Assembly: GCA_938024995.1 (NCBI GenBank)
Contig: CALJDU010000036.1
Location: 81,520 to 115,356, forward strand
Length of the DNA stretch: 33,837 nt
Direction of reading: 5' to 3'
From: an uncultured bacterium
GTDB taxonomy: Bacteria > Myxococcota_A > Polyangia > Polyangiales > Houyiibacteriaceae
Shown here piece after piece: positions 7,701 through 14,530 of the stretch. The translations under genes and the position numbers were made by a program. A model generated the notes under the pieces. It had not been told where the DNA came from. It made no database searches and was given only the letters and a program-made list of their open reading frames with translations. Numbering within the stretch: the first letter of the stretch is position 1; each line of letters opens with the position of its first letter.

Positions 7701-8575
7701 AGCTGATGATGCACGACGACGTCTCAAGCTTTGCGTTGCTCGAAGAGGGCGTGGCGCTGACGCAACAGACGGGGGACCCGATGCTGGTGAGCTTCGCGCT
7801 GACCTCGCAAGCGTGGGCGCACGGCGTCGCGGGGTACGTGCCCGATGCGCTTCGCGATTTCAGTGATGCGCAGGACCAAGCGACGGAGAGCGGCGCGCTT
7901 TGGCTCGCGACCGACGCGATGTGCGGGCGAATGTTGTCAGCGGCCGTGTGCGGTGACCTCGCGGAGGCGCAAGTGCTCGCTCGCGAAGTGCTCGGTTCCG
8001 ACATGCGCTTTACGTTTCCGATCTTCGAGGAGCTCGCGATTGAGACGCTCGCGGGGGTCGCGTTTGTGGAGGGGCGCTACGCCGACGCGTCCGCGGGGTA
8101 TGAGCAGGCCGCCGGGGTGTTAGCGCGTCACCGCCTCCAGGAAGCGTGGGGCTGGCTGCTCCCCATGTGTCGCGTCGAGGCGCTCTGTTGTCTCGCGGAC
8201 ACGCGCGGCGCGGACGCGGTCCCGGGCTTGGTCCAGCGGCTCAAGAACATCCTGCCGACCTTTCGCCGAATGGACCGGCTCCCGCTCTACGTTGGCTGCG
8301 AGGAAGTCGCCCGGGGAGTGGTCGCCGCGCGTCAGGGAGACGCCAAAGAGGCGCGTCGTCGCTTTTCACGCGCCAAGAAGCAGCGCGGAGGAAACCGTGA
8401 CTCCTATATCGACACGTGGGTGCGGGTGCGGATCGCGCTTGAGGAGCTTCGGCTGGGAGCGGACCGAGCGGAGATGGGGCGCGAGCTGGATCAGGTCGAC
8501 GCGGCGTATCGCGAGCGCGGCCTGGCCGGGATGCAGCGCTGGCTCCGCGGGCTGCGCGAGGAGCTCCGCGTGTAA
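4775..8575 (+). CDS. Ser/Thr protein kinase with AAA ATPase and TPR-like C-terminus
   Basis: Protein of about 1,266 residues. After an N-terminal helical segment of about 70 residues comes a complete Hanks-type kinase domain: glycine loop GRGAGGEV (86-93), catalytic Lys108 in AVK, HRDVKPSN (204-211), DFG (226-228) and GTLDYLSPEQ (248-257). A P-loop ATPase follows (GASGIGKT, 397-404; Walker-B-like 'CIFLEDLH' near 480), as in STAND/AAA 'predictive ATPase' signalling proteins. The remaining roughly 500 residues are Ala/Leu/Arg-rich helical repeats of TPR type. No transmembrane segment was seen, so it should be cytosolic. ATG at 4775 is preferred because GAGGGG lies 7-8 nt upstream; an ATG at 4730 overlaps the sigma-factor stop and would give 15 extra residues. 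Coupling to the sigma gene implies a phosphorylation-controlled regulon. Confidence 0.93.
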   Translation: MNANAVDFSELMELFEALCDQPSEVQRRRIETVAGRDLELARQLEAMLQADAEPLFLDDTRGVVQYLPDLNERVVDGRWRLDAPLGRGAGGEVWSAEDIETGEAVAVKILHPQLMRDPEHVARFRREFALMSRLAHDHCLRLISQGEVGDDVPLLQPGQRFIVTELTPGGDLSRLIRASTETLLGVLVQLLSALDHLHTQGVVHRDVKPSNILLTADEPPQPKLADFGIAKVAMHEGTELTGGEALLGTLDYLSPEQVRGEPLDHRSDLFAVGCLIHTLWTGRPPYDGAFINRLMKRLQVDAPSLASRAPEAPAELCALTDQLLMRDKNARPSSAREVAERLNVILESLSRDSGELETDGPGLFPSGLVGRESLSHRIEEKAQSVKAGTAAIVALVGASGIGKTTLARNVVRGLSAKGWSLVLGSPAPIESPPPFWPFAELRKKLRPGSASTARMSRSRDGSRVVQEFAEQITAGLDPDVPTCIFLEDLHVASRASLAVLKSTLELAKSRRLKLLLLVTARPSAQHDLAAITNDCHVLSTLSRSAAVQLAERVLGAGHGELPPEFVNAWPVEVAGHPLLLRSALQALVQRGDLERHADGSWTVTPDAQLGHAIADVLDARFAPLSAETRRVLTVAAALGVRFDVAVLGEVCGGDVAVALAEALRHNVISLHEDRDLYDDGTTHRFEHASLAERLLASAPREVFVALHDRIGARLSEEAAKPSTLAHYLGRGSDPRKAVTSLWAAAEHARSKNDHGVRADHLRRLLDRRAEVVGEITPTHAQAQEHFADALALGGAPEEALRVLKGLDVPTLDRTTRARLLRKRGVAHLRTAAPADGMEALRGALRLLEGPAPRTRWGRSLRLGWDIVMMLGERLVGFGARPRDVERAIVHRELAVLHRWVDLHDGAAHLARFARLAWRLKPAHFRVDASTMASWFFVLQALPSIAARFQQRAQELATDADDLEGLARLAIIRGGCELMMHDDVSSFALLEEGVALTQQTGDPMLVSFALTSQAWAHGVAGYVPDALRDFSDAQDQATESGALWLATDAMCGRMLSAAVCGDLAEAQVLAREVLGSDMRFTFPIFEELAIETLAGVAFVEGRYADASAGYEQAAGVLARHRLQEAWGWLLPMCRVEALCCLADTRGADAVPGLVQRLKNILPTFRRMDRLPLYVGCEEVARGVVAARQGDAKEARRRFSRAKKQRGGNRDSYIDTWVRVRIALEELRLGADRAEMGRELDQVDAAYRERGLAGMQRWLRGLREELRV

Positions 8576-8622
8576 CAAGCGTGCTCGGAAGAAGCTCTGA
8601 ATAAGGCTTCGCGGGCGGCTCG

Positions 8623-8631
8623 TGCTATCAA
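8623..8631 (+). promoter_or_regulatory. Extended -10 box before the MlaE-like gene
   Basis: TGC-TATCAA reads as an extended -10 (TGn plus hexamer), with 5 nt to the GTG at 8637. It supports that GTG as the first codon of a leaderless transcript for the mlaE-mlaF pair. Confidence 0.4.
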
Positions 8632-8636
8632 CGGGC

Positions 8637-9518
8637 GTGACCGACGCGGCAGCTGCAGTAGACGGAGAAGAGGACGCTCCCACCGCTCCGCCGACCGATT
8701 CGGGGAACGTCGAAGAAGAGGAAGCCGCGCCGTCGTTCTTGACGGTCGTGACCGACAAGTTCTTCGCGTTCCTGCTCGCGCCCTTCGTCGAGATCGGGAT
8801 GCTCGCGCGGATGCTCTTCGAGGTGATCTACTGGGGCTTCCGGCCGCCGTATCGCGCGCGCTTAATGATCCAGTCGATGGAGTTCGTTGGCGTTGGGTCC
8901 ATCTTCATCGTCTCGCTCACGGGTCTGTTCTTGGGCGCGGTCCTCGGGCTGCAGCTCGCGGATGGCTTTCGGCAGTTCAACGCTGAGAACCAAACCGGCG
9001 CGGTGGTCGGGATGGCCATGACGCGCGAGATCGGTCCCGTCTTCACCGCGTTGATGGTGAGCTCACGCGCCGGGTCCGCGATCACGACTGAGCTCGGGTC
9101 CATGCGCGTCAGCAGTCAGATCGATGCGCTCACGACGATGGCGGTGAACCCGGTGCAGTACTTGATCGTGCCGCGCGTCTTCGCCGGTCTGATCATGGTC
9201 CCGCTCCTCACGACGCTCTTCGTCATCATCGGGATGTTTGGCGCGTACACCGTCTGCGTTCACCTCCTCGGGATCGACCCGGGGGTATTCATGGATCGCT
9301 TCCGCTGGTTGGTGGACTGGAAGGACGTCTTGCAGGGCCTGATCAAAGCCGCCGTCTTCGGCGTGACCGTGACCTTGGTCGCGTGTCGTCAAGGCTTCCA
9401 CGCCAAGGGCGGCGCGGCGGGGGTCGGCGCGGCGACCAACCGCTCGGTCGTCCAGAACGCGATCGCGATCTTGGCGCTCGACTACCTGCTCACCAGCATC
9501 ATCTTGGGTCAGGTCTGA
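8637..9518 (+). CDS. mlaE: MlaE-like ABC transporter permease
   Basis: Protein of about 293 residues in the MlaE/YrbE (DUF140) permease family. After an acidic N-terminal tail of about 35 residues come family hallmarks: 'QSMEFVGVGSIFIVSLTGLF', 'AVVGMAMTREIGPVFTALMV', 'GRAGSAI..ELGSMRVS.QIDAL' (here SSRAGSAITTELGSM) and a C-terminal 'SVVQNAIAILALDYLLTSII'. About five to six membrane segments are visible. The MlaFE-type core moves glycerophospholipids between inner and outer membranes together with an MCE-domain protein (MlaD). The start is GTG at 8637; a GTG at 8622 is an alternative. Its TGA overlaps the ATG of the ATPase gene by one base, so the two are translationally coupled. No MlaD/MCE or MlaB gene is adjacent, so the rest of the system should be elsewhere. 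Confidence 0.92.
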   Translation: MTDAAAAVDGEEDAPTAPPTDSGNVEEEEAAPSFLTVVTDKFFAFLLAPFVEIGMLARMLFEVIYWGFRPPYRARLMIQSMEFVGVGSIFIVSLTGLFLGAVLGLQLADGFRQFNAENQTGAVVGMAMTREIGPVFTALMVSSRAGSAITTELGSMRVSSQIDALTTMAVNPVQYLIVPRVFAGLIMVPLLTTLFVIIGMFGAYTVCVHLLGIDPGVFMDRFRWLVDWKDVLQGLIKAAVFGVTVTLVACRQGFHAKGGAAGVGAATNRSVVQNAIAILALDYLLTSIILGQV

Positions 9519-10381
9519 TGGCGAAAGGGACCACTGTCGTCACCGGTCACGCGGGCGCGAAGATCACGCTGACCTCGCCGGATGAGTACAAGGACGAGCC
9601 CGAAAAGGACCCCGTCCACATTCGGGTTCGCGACCTGCACAAGTCGTACGGCAAGCACCACGTCCTCAAGGGAATGTCCTTCGACATCTTTCGGGGCAAG
9701 ACCAACGTCCTCATCGGGCCGTCTGGCTCGGGCAAATCGGTCCTGATGCGTCAGCTCATTCGTCTCGAGTCACCGGACTCGGGCGAGGTGCTCGTGAACG
9801 GCGTCGACTACACCAAGCTCAGAGGCCGCGCGCTCGACAAGAAGCGCAAGGGCATGGGGATGGTGTTCCAGATGTCGGCGCTCTTCGACTCGATGACCGT
9901 CTTCGACAACGTCGCGTTCCCGCTCCGTGAGCACACCAAGCTGAGCCGCAAAGAGATCCGCGATCGCGTGATGGACCGGCTGCAGTCGCTGGGGATCGGC
10001 GCCGCTTGGAACCGTTCGCCCGCGGAGCTGTCGGGCGGGATGCAGCGACGGGTCGCGGTGGCGCGCTCACTGGTGCTCGAGACCGAGATCCTTATCTATG
10101 ACGAACCGACGACCGGCCTTGATCCGATCACGACGCAGACGGTCGATGATCTGATCCGCGAGGCAGAGTCCAAGTACGGCGTTACCTCGATCGTGATCAG
10201 TCACGACATGGCGAGCGTCTTTCGCATCGCGGACTACGTCACGTTCTTGTACTTCGGAGAGATCGCGGCGACCGGTCCTCCCAAGGAGCTCCTCAAGGAG
10301 CTGAGCGGACCGATGATGGAGTTCGTCCGCGCGAGCGGGGTGAGCGTGGAGATCATCGAAGCCGCGCGCCGCGGGAAGTAG
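9518..10381 (+). CDS. mlaF: MlaF-like ABC transporter ATP-binding protein
   Basis: Protein of 287 residues with a full set of ABC motifs: Walker A GPSGSGKS (67-74), Q-loop Gln118 in VFQMSALFDSMTV, signature LSGGM (171-175), Walker B ILIYDEP (191-197) and switch His229. The phrases 'SALFDSMTVFDNVAFPLREH' and 'LSGGMQRRVAVARSL' are typical of MlaF-type ATPases partnered with MlaE permeases. The first 30 residues are a hydrophilic extension not needed for the fold. Its ATG overlaps the permease stop by one base (TGATG). A terminator-like hairpin follows the stop directly, so the operon seems to be only these two genes. Confidence 0.93.
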   Translation: MAKGTTVVTGHAGAKITLTSPDEYKDEPEKDPVHIRVRDLHKSYGKHHVLKGMSFDIFRGKTNVLIGPSGSGKSVLMRQLIRLESPDSGEVLVNGVDYTKLRGRALDKKRKGMGMVFQMSALFDSMTVFDNVAFPLREHTKLSRKEIRDRVMDRLQSLGIGAAWNRSPAELSGGMQRRVAVARSLVLETEILIYDEPTTGLDPITTQTVDDLIREAESKYGVTSIVISHDMASVFRIADYVTFLYFGEIAATGPPKELLKELSGPMMEFVRASGVSVEIIEAARRGK

Positions 10382-10383
10382 CG

Positions 10384-10404
10384 GTCGCTGCCCGAGCGAC
10401 TTTT
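10384..10404 (+). terminator. Rho-independent terminator after the mlaE-mlaF pair
   Basis: GTCGCT (10384-10389) and AGCGAC (10395-10400) form a 6-bp perfect stem with a 5-nt loop, followed directly by TTTT (10401-10404). It starts 3 bp after the ATPase stop codon. Confidence 0.6.
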
Positions 10405-10408
10405 CCAG

Positions 10409-10414
10409 TAGGCT
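10409..10414 (+). promoter_or_regulatory. -10 box of the kynureninase-like gene (leaderless type)
   Basis: TAGGCT is followed by 6 nt and the ATG at 10421. There is no Shine-Dalgarno, and the preceding terminator supports a new transcription unit here. Confidence 0.45.
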
Positions 10415-10420
10415 CGCGGC

Positions 10421-11548
10421 ATGCTCGACCCCGCGTCGCTTCGCCCTCACTACTCCGCGTTCCTCTCGCGGGATCGCGTGCTCCTCACGGGTCACTCTCA
10501 CCAAGCGTGGCCAGACGTGGCGCGCGCCGGAGTCCTTGAGTCGTTCGATCTCGCGGCGGCGCACGTGGACGACAAGTGGGGCGCGGCCGCAGAGGCCGCG
10601 GACGCGGTTCGTGACGCGGTCGTGGAACAGATCGGCGGCCGACGCGAGGAGATCGCGCTCGCTCAGAGCAGCCACGAGTTGGTCACGCGGTTCTTGTCGG
10701 GGCTGCCGCTCCGCGCGCGCCCCCGCATCGTGACGACGTCGGGCGAGTTTCATAGCGCTTCACGTCAGCTTCGACGTTTGGCGGAGGAAGGCGTCGAGCT
10801 CGTGGTCGTGCCGATCGCCCCCGTCGGAACACTCGCGGAGCGGGTCGCGAAAGAGGTCGACGCGCGAACCGCGGCGGTCGTGATCTCGACCGTGCTGTTT
10901 CAAACCTCGGCGGTCGTCCCGAACCTCGCCGCGGTCGCTGAAGCGACTGAGCAGGTCGGCGCAGAGCTGTTGCTCGACGCCTATCATCACTTCGGCGCGC
11001 TCCCGTGGGCGCCCGTGTCGCCGCGCGCCTATGTTTCCGGTGGCGGGTACAAGTACGCGCAGTGGGGCGAAGGCTGCTGCTTTCTTCGCGTCCCCTCCGA
11101 CTGCTCGCTGCGGCCGATCTACACGGGTTGGTTCAGCGACTTTCAAAATCTCGACGGAGCCCAAGCGGCCATCTCCTACGGCGCGACGCACGCCGATCGG
11201 TTCGCGGGGAGCACCTACGATCCCACGAGCCACTTTCGCGCGCGGCGCGTCATCGCGTTTTTTCGCGACCACGGCATGACCATTGATGCGCTTCGTGAGC
11301 TGAGCCTCGCGCAGACCACGCGCTTACGTGACGGCTTGTCGGAGCAGTTCGAGGTGCTCACGCCGGCGGCCTCAGGCGGGTTCCTCGCGGTGCGATGTCC
11401 GGGCGCGAAAGAGGTAACCCAGGCGCTCCGGGCGCGAGGGGTGTACGTCGATTCGCGCGGAGACATCCTGCGTCTCGGGCCCGCTCCATACGTCACGTCG
11501 GACGAGCTGGACCGCGCGGTCGCTGAGCTGTGCAGCCGTCGCCGGTGA
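10421..11548 (+). CDS. Kynureninase-like PLP-dependent enzyme (aminotransferase class V)
   Basis: Protein of 375 residues with a fold-type I PLP layout. The Schiff-base lysine is Lys211 in 'SGGGYKYAQWGEGCCFLRVP', close to the kynureninase-type 'YKY.....G' motif. Asp186 (LLLDAYHHFG) is the pyridine-nitrogen partner. 'TTSGEFHSASRQL' provides the cofactor phosphate and ring-contact region. True kynureninase cleaves kynurenine to anthranilate and alanine; related class-V enzymes include cysteine desulfurase-like proteins, so the substrate is uncertain. At 375 residues it is slightly shorter than typical kynureninases (about 410-420). No tryptophan-degradation genes (dioxygenase, formamidase) are nearby. 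It forms its own transcription unit between the mlaEF terminator and the lipoprotein gene at 11578. Confidence 0.82.
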   Translation: MLDPASLRPHYSAFLSRDRVLLTGHSHQAWPDVARAGVLESFDLAAAHVDDKWGAAAEAADAVRDAVVEQIGGRREEIALAQSSHELVTRFLSGLPLRARPRIVTTSGEFHSASRQLRRLAEEGVELVVVPIAPVGTLAERVAKEVDARTAAVVISTVLFQTSAVVPNLAAVAEATEQVGAELLLDAYHHFGALPWAPVSPRAYVSGGGYKYAQWGEGCCFLRVPSDCSLRPIYTGWFSDFQNLDGAQAAISYGATHADRFAGSTYDPTSHFRARRVIAFFRDHGMTIDALRELSLAQTTRLRDGLSEQFEVLTPAASGGFLAVRCPGAKEVTQALRARGVYVDSRGDILRLGPAPYVTSDELDRAVAELCSRRR

Positions 11549-11565
11549 CCGTCGCCGCGGTGTGA

Positions 11566-11571
11566 TACACA
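11566..11571 (+). promoter_or_regulatory. -10 box before the lipoprotein gene at 11578
   Basis: TACACA, preceded by TG (TGTGATACAC context), lies 6 nt before the ATG at 11578. No Shine-Dalgarno is present, consistent with leaderless transcription. Confidence 0.35.
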
Positions 11572-11577
11572 GCGCGT

Positions 11578-12501
11578 ATGAAGCGCTCCATTTGTTTGCT
11601 CGCCGCGTTCGCTCTTTGTGCTTGCGGTGGTTCGCCCGCTCCACAGCCAGGCACGACCGCGACGACCGCCGTCGAGGAGGAGGTCGCCAACGTCATCGAC
11701 CCGGGGCACCCCCCAGCGTCGGATGGTCGGTACGCGGTCACGCTCTTTCGACCGGCTGCGGCGGGAGACCGCTTCCACTTTACGGGTGAGGGATCCGAAG
11801 AGGTCCTCTCGGGACTGCAGGGCGGCTCCGCGCACAGCCAACAGCTCTTCGTCGCGCTTTCGGGGGACGTGTTCGTCGAGGCCGAGGAAGCCGGCCGCGC
11901 GACCATCAGCGTGGTGACGATCACGCGTTTCGTCGCGGGGCCGAGTCGAGACGCGATGGCCGAGCAGCTTCCCGCTGGCGCGGTCGTCCGCATTCAGCAC
12001 GGGGCCGACGAGAACCGGCTCACGCAGAACGGTGAGGCGCTGAGCGACGACGTGCAAAAGGCCTTCAAGCTCATCGTCCCGACCGGTCGCAGCGAGATCA
12101 ACCTCGACGAGACGTTCGGAACCAGCACCCCGCGAAGTGTTGGAGAGAGCTGGGAGATCGACGGCGCGGCCGCGGCCCGCTCGCTCCCCGACGGCTTCAA
12201 TGTCCCGGAGGGCGGAACCAGTGGCCGCTCCACGCTCTCGGCCGTCTCAGGCGACGAGATGAGCGTCGCGATGGAGATCGCTTTTCAGAACCCGCAGATG
12301 CCGAACACGCCGCCCGACTCTCAGGTGACCGAGTCGCACATGCAGCTCTCCACGGTTCAGCGGCTCCCGCTCGATGTCACGCAGCGCGCGGTCGGCGAGA
12401 CCTACCAGATGAATCTGCGCGTCGTGATGACGACCCCTCAAGCCCCCGCGCCGATCGAGATCGTCGTTCACGCCAACCACGAGATTCAGTTCTCGGAGTA
12501 A
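11578..12501 (+). CDS. Putative lipoprotein, unknown function
   Basis: Protein of 307 residues. The N-terminus MKRSICLLAAFALCACGGS is a signal peptide ending in an LCAC lipobox, so it is probably lipid-anchored at Cys16. The rest is hydrophilic and beta-rich, with no catalytic motif I recognise. Sequences such as 'RPAAAGDRFHFTGEG' and 'DETFGTSTPRSVGESWEID' fit a periplasmic beta protein seen in many myxobacterial genomes without assigned role. A hairpin follows the stop (12509-12528), and then comes another anchored protein gene 40 bp on. The two may be one operon. Confidence 0.78.
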   Translation: MKRSICLLAAFALCACGGSPAPQPGTTATTAVEEEVANVIDPGHPPASDGRYAVTLFRPAAAGDRFHFTGEGSEEVLSGLQGGSAHSQQLFVALSGDVFVEAEEAGRATISVVTITRFVAGPSRDAMAEQLPAGAVVRIQHGADENRLTQNGEALSDDVQKAFKLIVPTGRSEINLDETFGTSTPRSVGESWEIDGAAAARSLPDGFNVPEGGTSGRSTLSAVSGDEMSVAMEIAFQNPQMPNTPPDSQVTESHMQLSTVQRLPLDVTQRAVGETYQMNLRVVMTTPQAPAPIEIVVHANHEIQFSE

Positions 12502-12508
12502 CCGAAAC

Positions 12509-12528
12509 GGGAGCCGAGATGGGCTCCC
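12509..12528 (+). terminator. Hairpin between two anchored-protein genes
   Basis: GGGAGCC (12509-12515) pairs perfectly with GGCTCCC (12522-12528) across a 6-nt loop. No T tract follows, so it may be an attenuating or mRNA-protecting hairpin rather than a full terminator. Confidence 0.35.
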
Positions 12529-12541
12529 CACGAGGATGAGT

Positions 12542-13657
12542 ATGAGCGCGCCCGTTCGCTTGCAGACGAAGCTCGCGATCGCGGGGACTGTCGCCGCGCT
12601 CGGCGCGTTCGCGTACTTTGTTCACCACCGGCTCGACGTCACCGGGCATCCCCTCGCGAACGTTCCTCGAGGCGCCAGCGCTGTGCTCTACGTCGACGTC
12701 GCGGCGGTGCGCGGTTCCTCGCTCTGGGAGCGCTGGGTCATCGATGGCGGCCGGGATCGCGGCCTTCGTCGACTGCGTGAAGAGTGCGGCTTAGATCCGC
12801 TCGCGAGCGTGAGCGACCTGACCGCGTTCGTGATCGGGACGGAGGGCCGCTCTCTCGATCACGTCGGGTTCTTGGCGCGCGGCGAACTGGAGCATGAAGC
12901 GCTGGTGCGGTGCATGGCGAAGGTGGTCGGCGGCGCGGGGGGCGAGGTCGAGCAGCTCGAGATCGACGGAGTCCCTGCGGTTGCAGGTGGACGAGGACGA
13001 TCGCGGATCGCGTTCCTCGGCCGGAGCGGTTTGGCCTGGGGCTCGCACGAGACCGTGGAGCGGATCATTAAGACGGTCCGCGGGGCGCTGCGGGCGAGCG
13101 AAGATGACCCGTCGATCGCGGATCCGTTTCAGGAGGCCGCGGGCGCCGATGTGGTCGTCGTTGGACGGGTGCCGTCGCATTGGCGTGAGGCGTTGTCGCG
13201 ACGTTTGCTCGACTCGCAGGAAGCGCTCTCCCGCGCGCTCGCGCCGATGGAGCGGATCGCGTTCGCGGCACAGGTAGGAGACCCGGTTAAGGTGGACCTC
13301 GCGATCACGTTCGCGAGTGAAGAGGACGCCGCCCGTTTCACGACCGAGCTTCAGCGACGCCGGGAGTCTCTTGAGCGACAGCCGGCGGTCGCGTTGACGG
13401 TCGCGGGTCGCGCGTTACGTCGCCTTGAGATCCGAACGGCGTCCAAGGAGTCGCGGCTCTCGATCTCGCTCTCATCGGAGACCGCGCACGCCTTGGTCGA
13501 TCTCGCGTCGGCGCTTTCTCAACCGGAGGAACCGCCACGAATGCGCTCACCCCAGCCGACGACAGCACCTCCAGGCGAGGCCGAGGGCGGGGAAACCGAG
13601 GCCGGGAACCCACAAAACCCCGATATCGTCATCGAGCGAGATCGCCCCGCCCCTTGA
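12542..13657 (+). CDS. Membrane-anchored periplasmic protein, unknown function
   Basis: Protein of about 371 residues. An N-terminal hydrophobic segment (about residues 10-26, LAIAGTVAALGAFAYFV) is followed by His-His-Arg and no clear cleavage site, so it is likely a signal anchor with the bulk in the periplasm. The body contains the pattern 'PRGASAVLYVDVAAVRGS' and 'FVIGTEGRSLDHVGFLARGE', reminiscent of uncharacterised DUF3352-like proteins of Myxococcota; that resemblance is from memory and weak. The C-terminus is Pro/Glu-rich and disordered. ATG at 12542 is preferred because GAGGA lies 5 nt upstream; ATG at 12536 overlaps that site. Confidence 0.75.
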   Translation: MSAPVRLQTKLAIAGTVAALGAFAYFVHHRLDVTGHPLANVPRGASAVLYVDVAAVRGSSLWERWVIDGGRDRGLRRLREECGLDPLASVSDLTAFVIGTEGRSLDHVGFLARGELEHEALVRCMAKVVGGAGGEVEQLEIDGVPAVAGGRGRSRIAFLGRSGLAWGSHETVERIIKTVRGALRASEDDPSIADPFQEAAGADVVVVGRVPSHWREALSRRLLDSQEALSRALAPMERIAFAAQVGDPVKVDLAITFASEEDAARFTTELQRRRESLERQPAVALTVAGRALRRLEIRTASKESRLSISLSSETAHALVDLASALSQPEEPPRMRSPQPTTAPPGEAEGGETEAGNPQNPDIVIERDRPAP

Positions 13658-13684
13658 CGTCGCCCGTCGATGAGACGACGTTTT
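13657..13684 (+). terminator. Possible terminator after the anchored protein gene
   Basis: ACGTCG (13657-13662) and CGACGT (13676-13681) can pair across a 13-nt loop, with TTTT at 13681-13684. The stem is short, the loop is long, and it ends only 4 bp before the next ATG. Confidence 0.3.
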
Positions 13685-13688
13685 AGGC

Positions 13689-14417
13689 ATGGAGTTTAGT
13701 ACCCAGCCCGCGGGCCAAGCCGGATACGCCGTCGCGCACGCATCAGTGGATGAGCGCTCAGCGTTCATCGTGAAGACCTACCTACACCTCGGCGCGGCCA
13801 TCGCGGCGTTCATGGCGATCGAGGTCGCGCTCTTCGCCTCCGGGATCGCGGAGCGGGTCATCCCGTACATGTTCGCGAGTCAGTACTCGTGGCTCATCGT
13901 GCTCGGCCTCTTCATGGGCGTTGGCTACGTCGCCGACAAGTGGGCGCGCTCCTCCAAGAGCCTCTTCATGCAGTACGCGGGGCTCGGGCTCTACGTCGTC
14001 GCGCAAGCGGTGATCTTTATGCCGATGATCCTCATGGCGATGATCCTTGGTGAGAGCCAGGGCAACCCGATGCACATCATCATGAAGGCCGCCGCCGTGA
14101 CGGTCGTGCTCTTCGGCGGGCTGACCGGCGTCGTCTTCATTACCCGCAAAGACTTCTCGTTCATGCGCTCGGCGCTGCTCTTCGGAGGCTTCGCGGCGCT
14201 CGCGCTGATCGTCGCTTCCATCGCCTTCGGCTTTGAGCTCGGGCTGCTCTTCTCGTGGGGCATGGTCGTGCTCTCCGCGGGCTACATTCTCTACAACACG
14301 TCAAACGTGCTTCATCACTACCGGACCGACCAGTACGTCTCCGCGGCGCTCGCGCTCTTCGCCGACATCGCGATTCTCTTCTGGTACATCCTGCGAATCT
14401 TCATGTCGCGCGACTGA
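13689..14417 (+). CDS. Bax inhibitor-1/YccA family membrane protein
   Basis: Protein of 242 residues with a hydrophilic N-terminal 27 residues ending 'DERSAFIVKTYLHLGAAIAAF', then about seven transmembrane helices. The family signature appears as 'R.(A/S)FI.KTY.HL' at the start, 'TG.VFITRKDFSFM' in the middle and 'AGYILYNTSNVLHHYRTDQY..AAL.L..D' near the end, including the conserved Asp-rich last helices thought to form the pH-sensing pair in BI-1 channels. Bacterial BI-1/YccA proteins act in the inner membrane as calcium-leak or FtsH-modulating proteins. No Shine-Dalgarno is clear. A strong terminator follows, so the gene ends its transcription unit. Confidence 0.93.
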   Translation: MEFSTQPAGQAGYAVAHASVDERSAFIVKTYLHLGAAIAAFMAIEVALFASGIAERVIPYMFASQYSWLIVLGLFMGVGYVADKWARSSKSLFMQYAGLGLYVVAQAVIFMPMILMAMILGESQGNPMHIIMKAAAVTVVLFGGLTGVVFITRKDFSFMRSALLFGGFAALALIVASIAFGFELGLLFSWGMVVLSAGYILYNTSNVLHHYRTDQYVSAALALFADIAILFWYILRIFMSRD

Positions 14418-14437
14418 CGTTCCGACGTCAACGGGTG

Positions 14438-14476
14438 GAGCCTCTTGAGCATCGCTCAAGGGGCTCTTGTCGTTTC
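14438..14476 (+). terminator. Strong hairpin terminator after the BI-1 gene
   Basis: GAGCCTCTTGAGC (14438-14450) pairs with GCTCAAGGGGCTC (14454-14466) over 13 bp, with one T-G wobble and a 3-nt loop. It is followed by a T-rich tail (TTGTCGTTT). Confidence 0.7.
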
Positions 14477-14530
14477 TACGCCGGGTCGTCTCTGTTGCTC
14501 GACACGACGGGAGCCCGACGCTAAGTCCGC

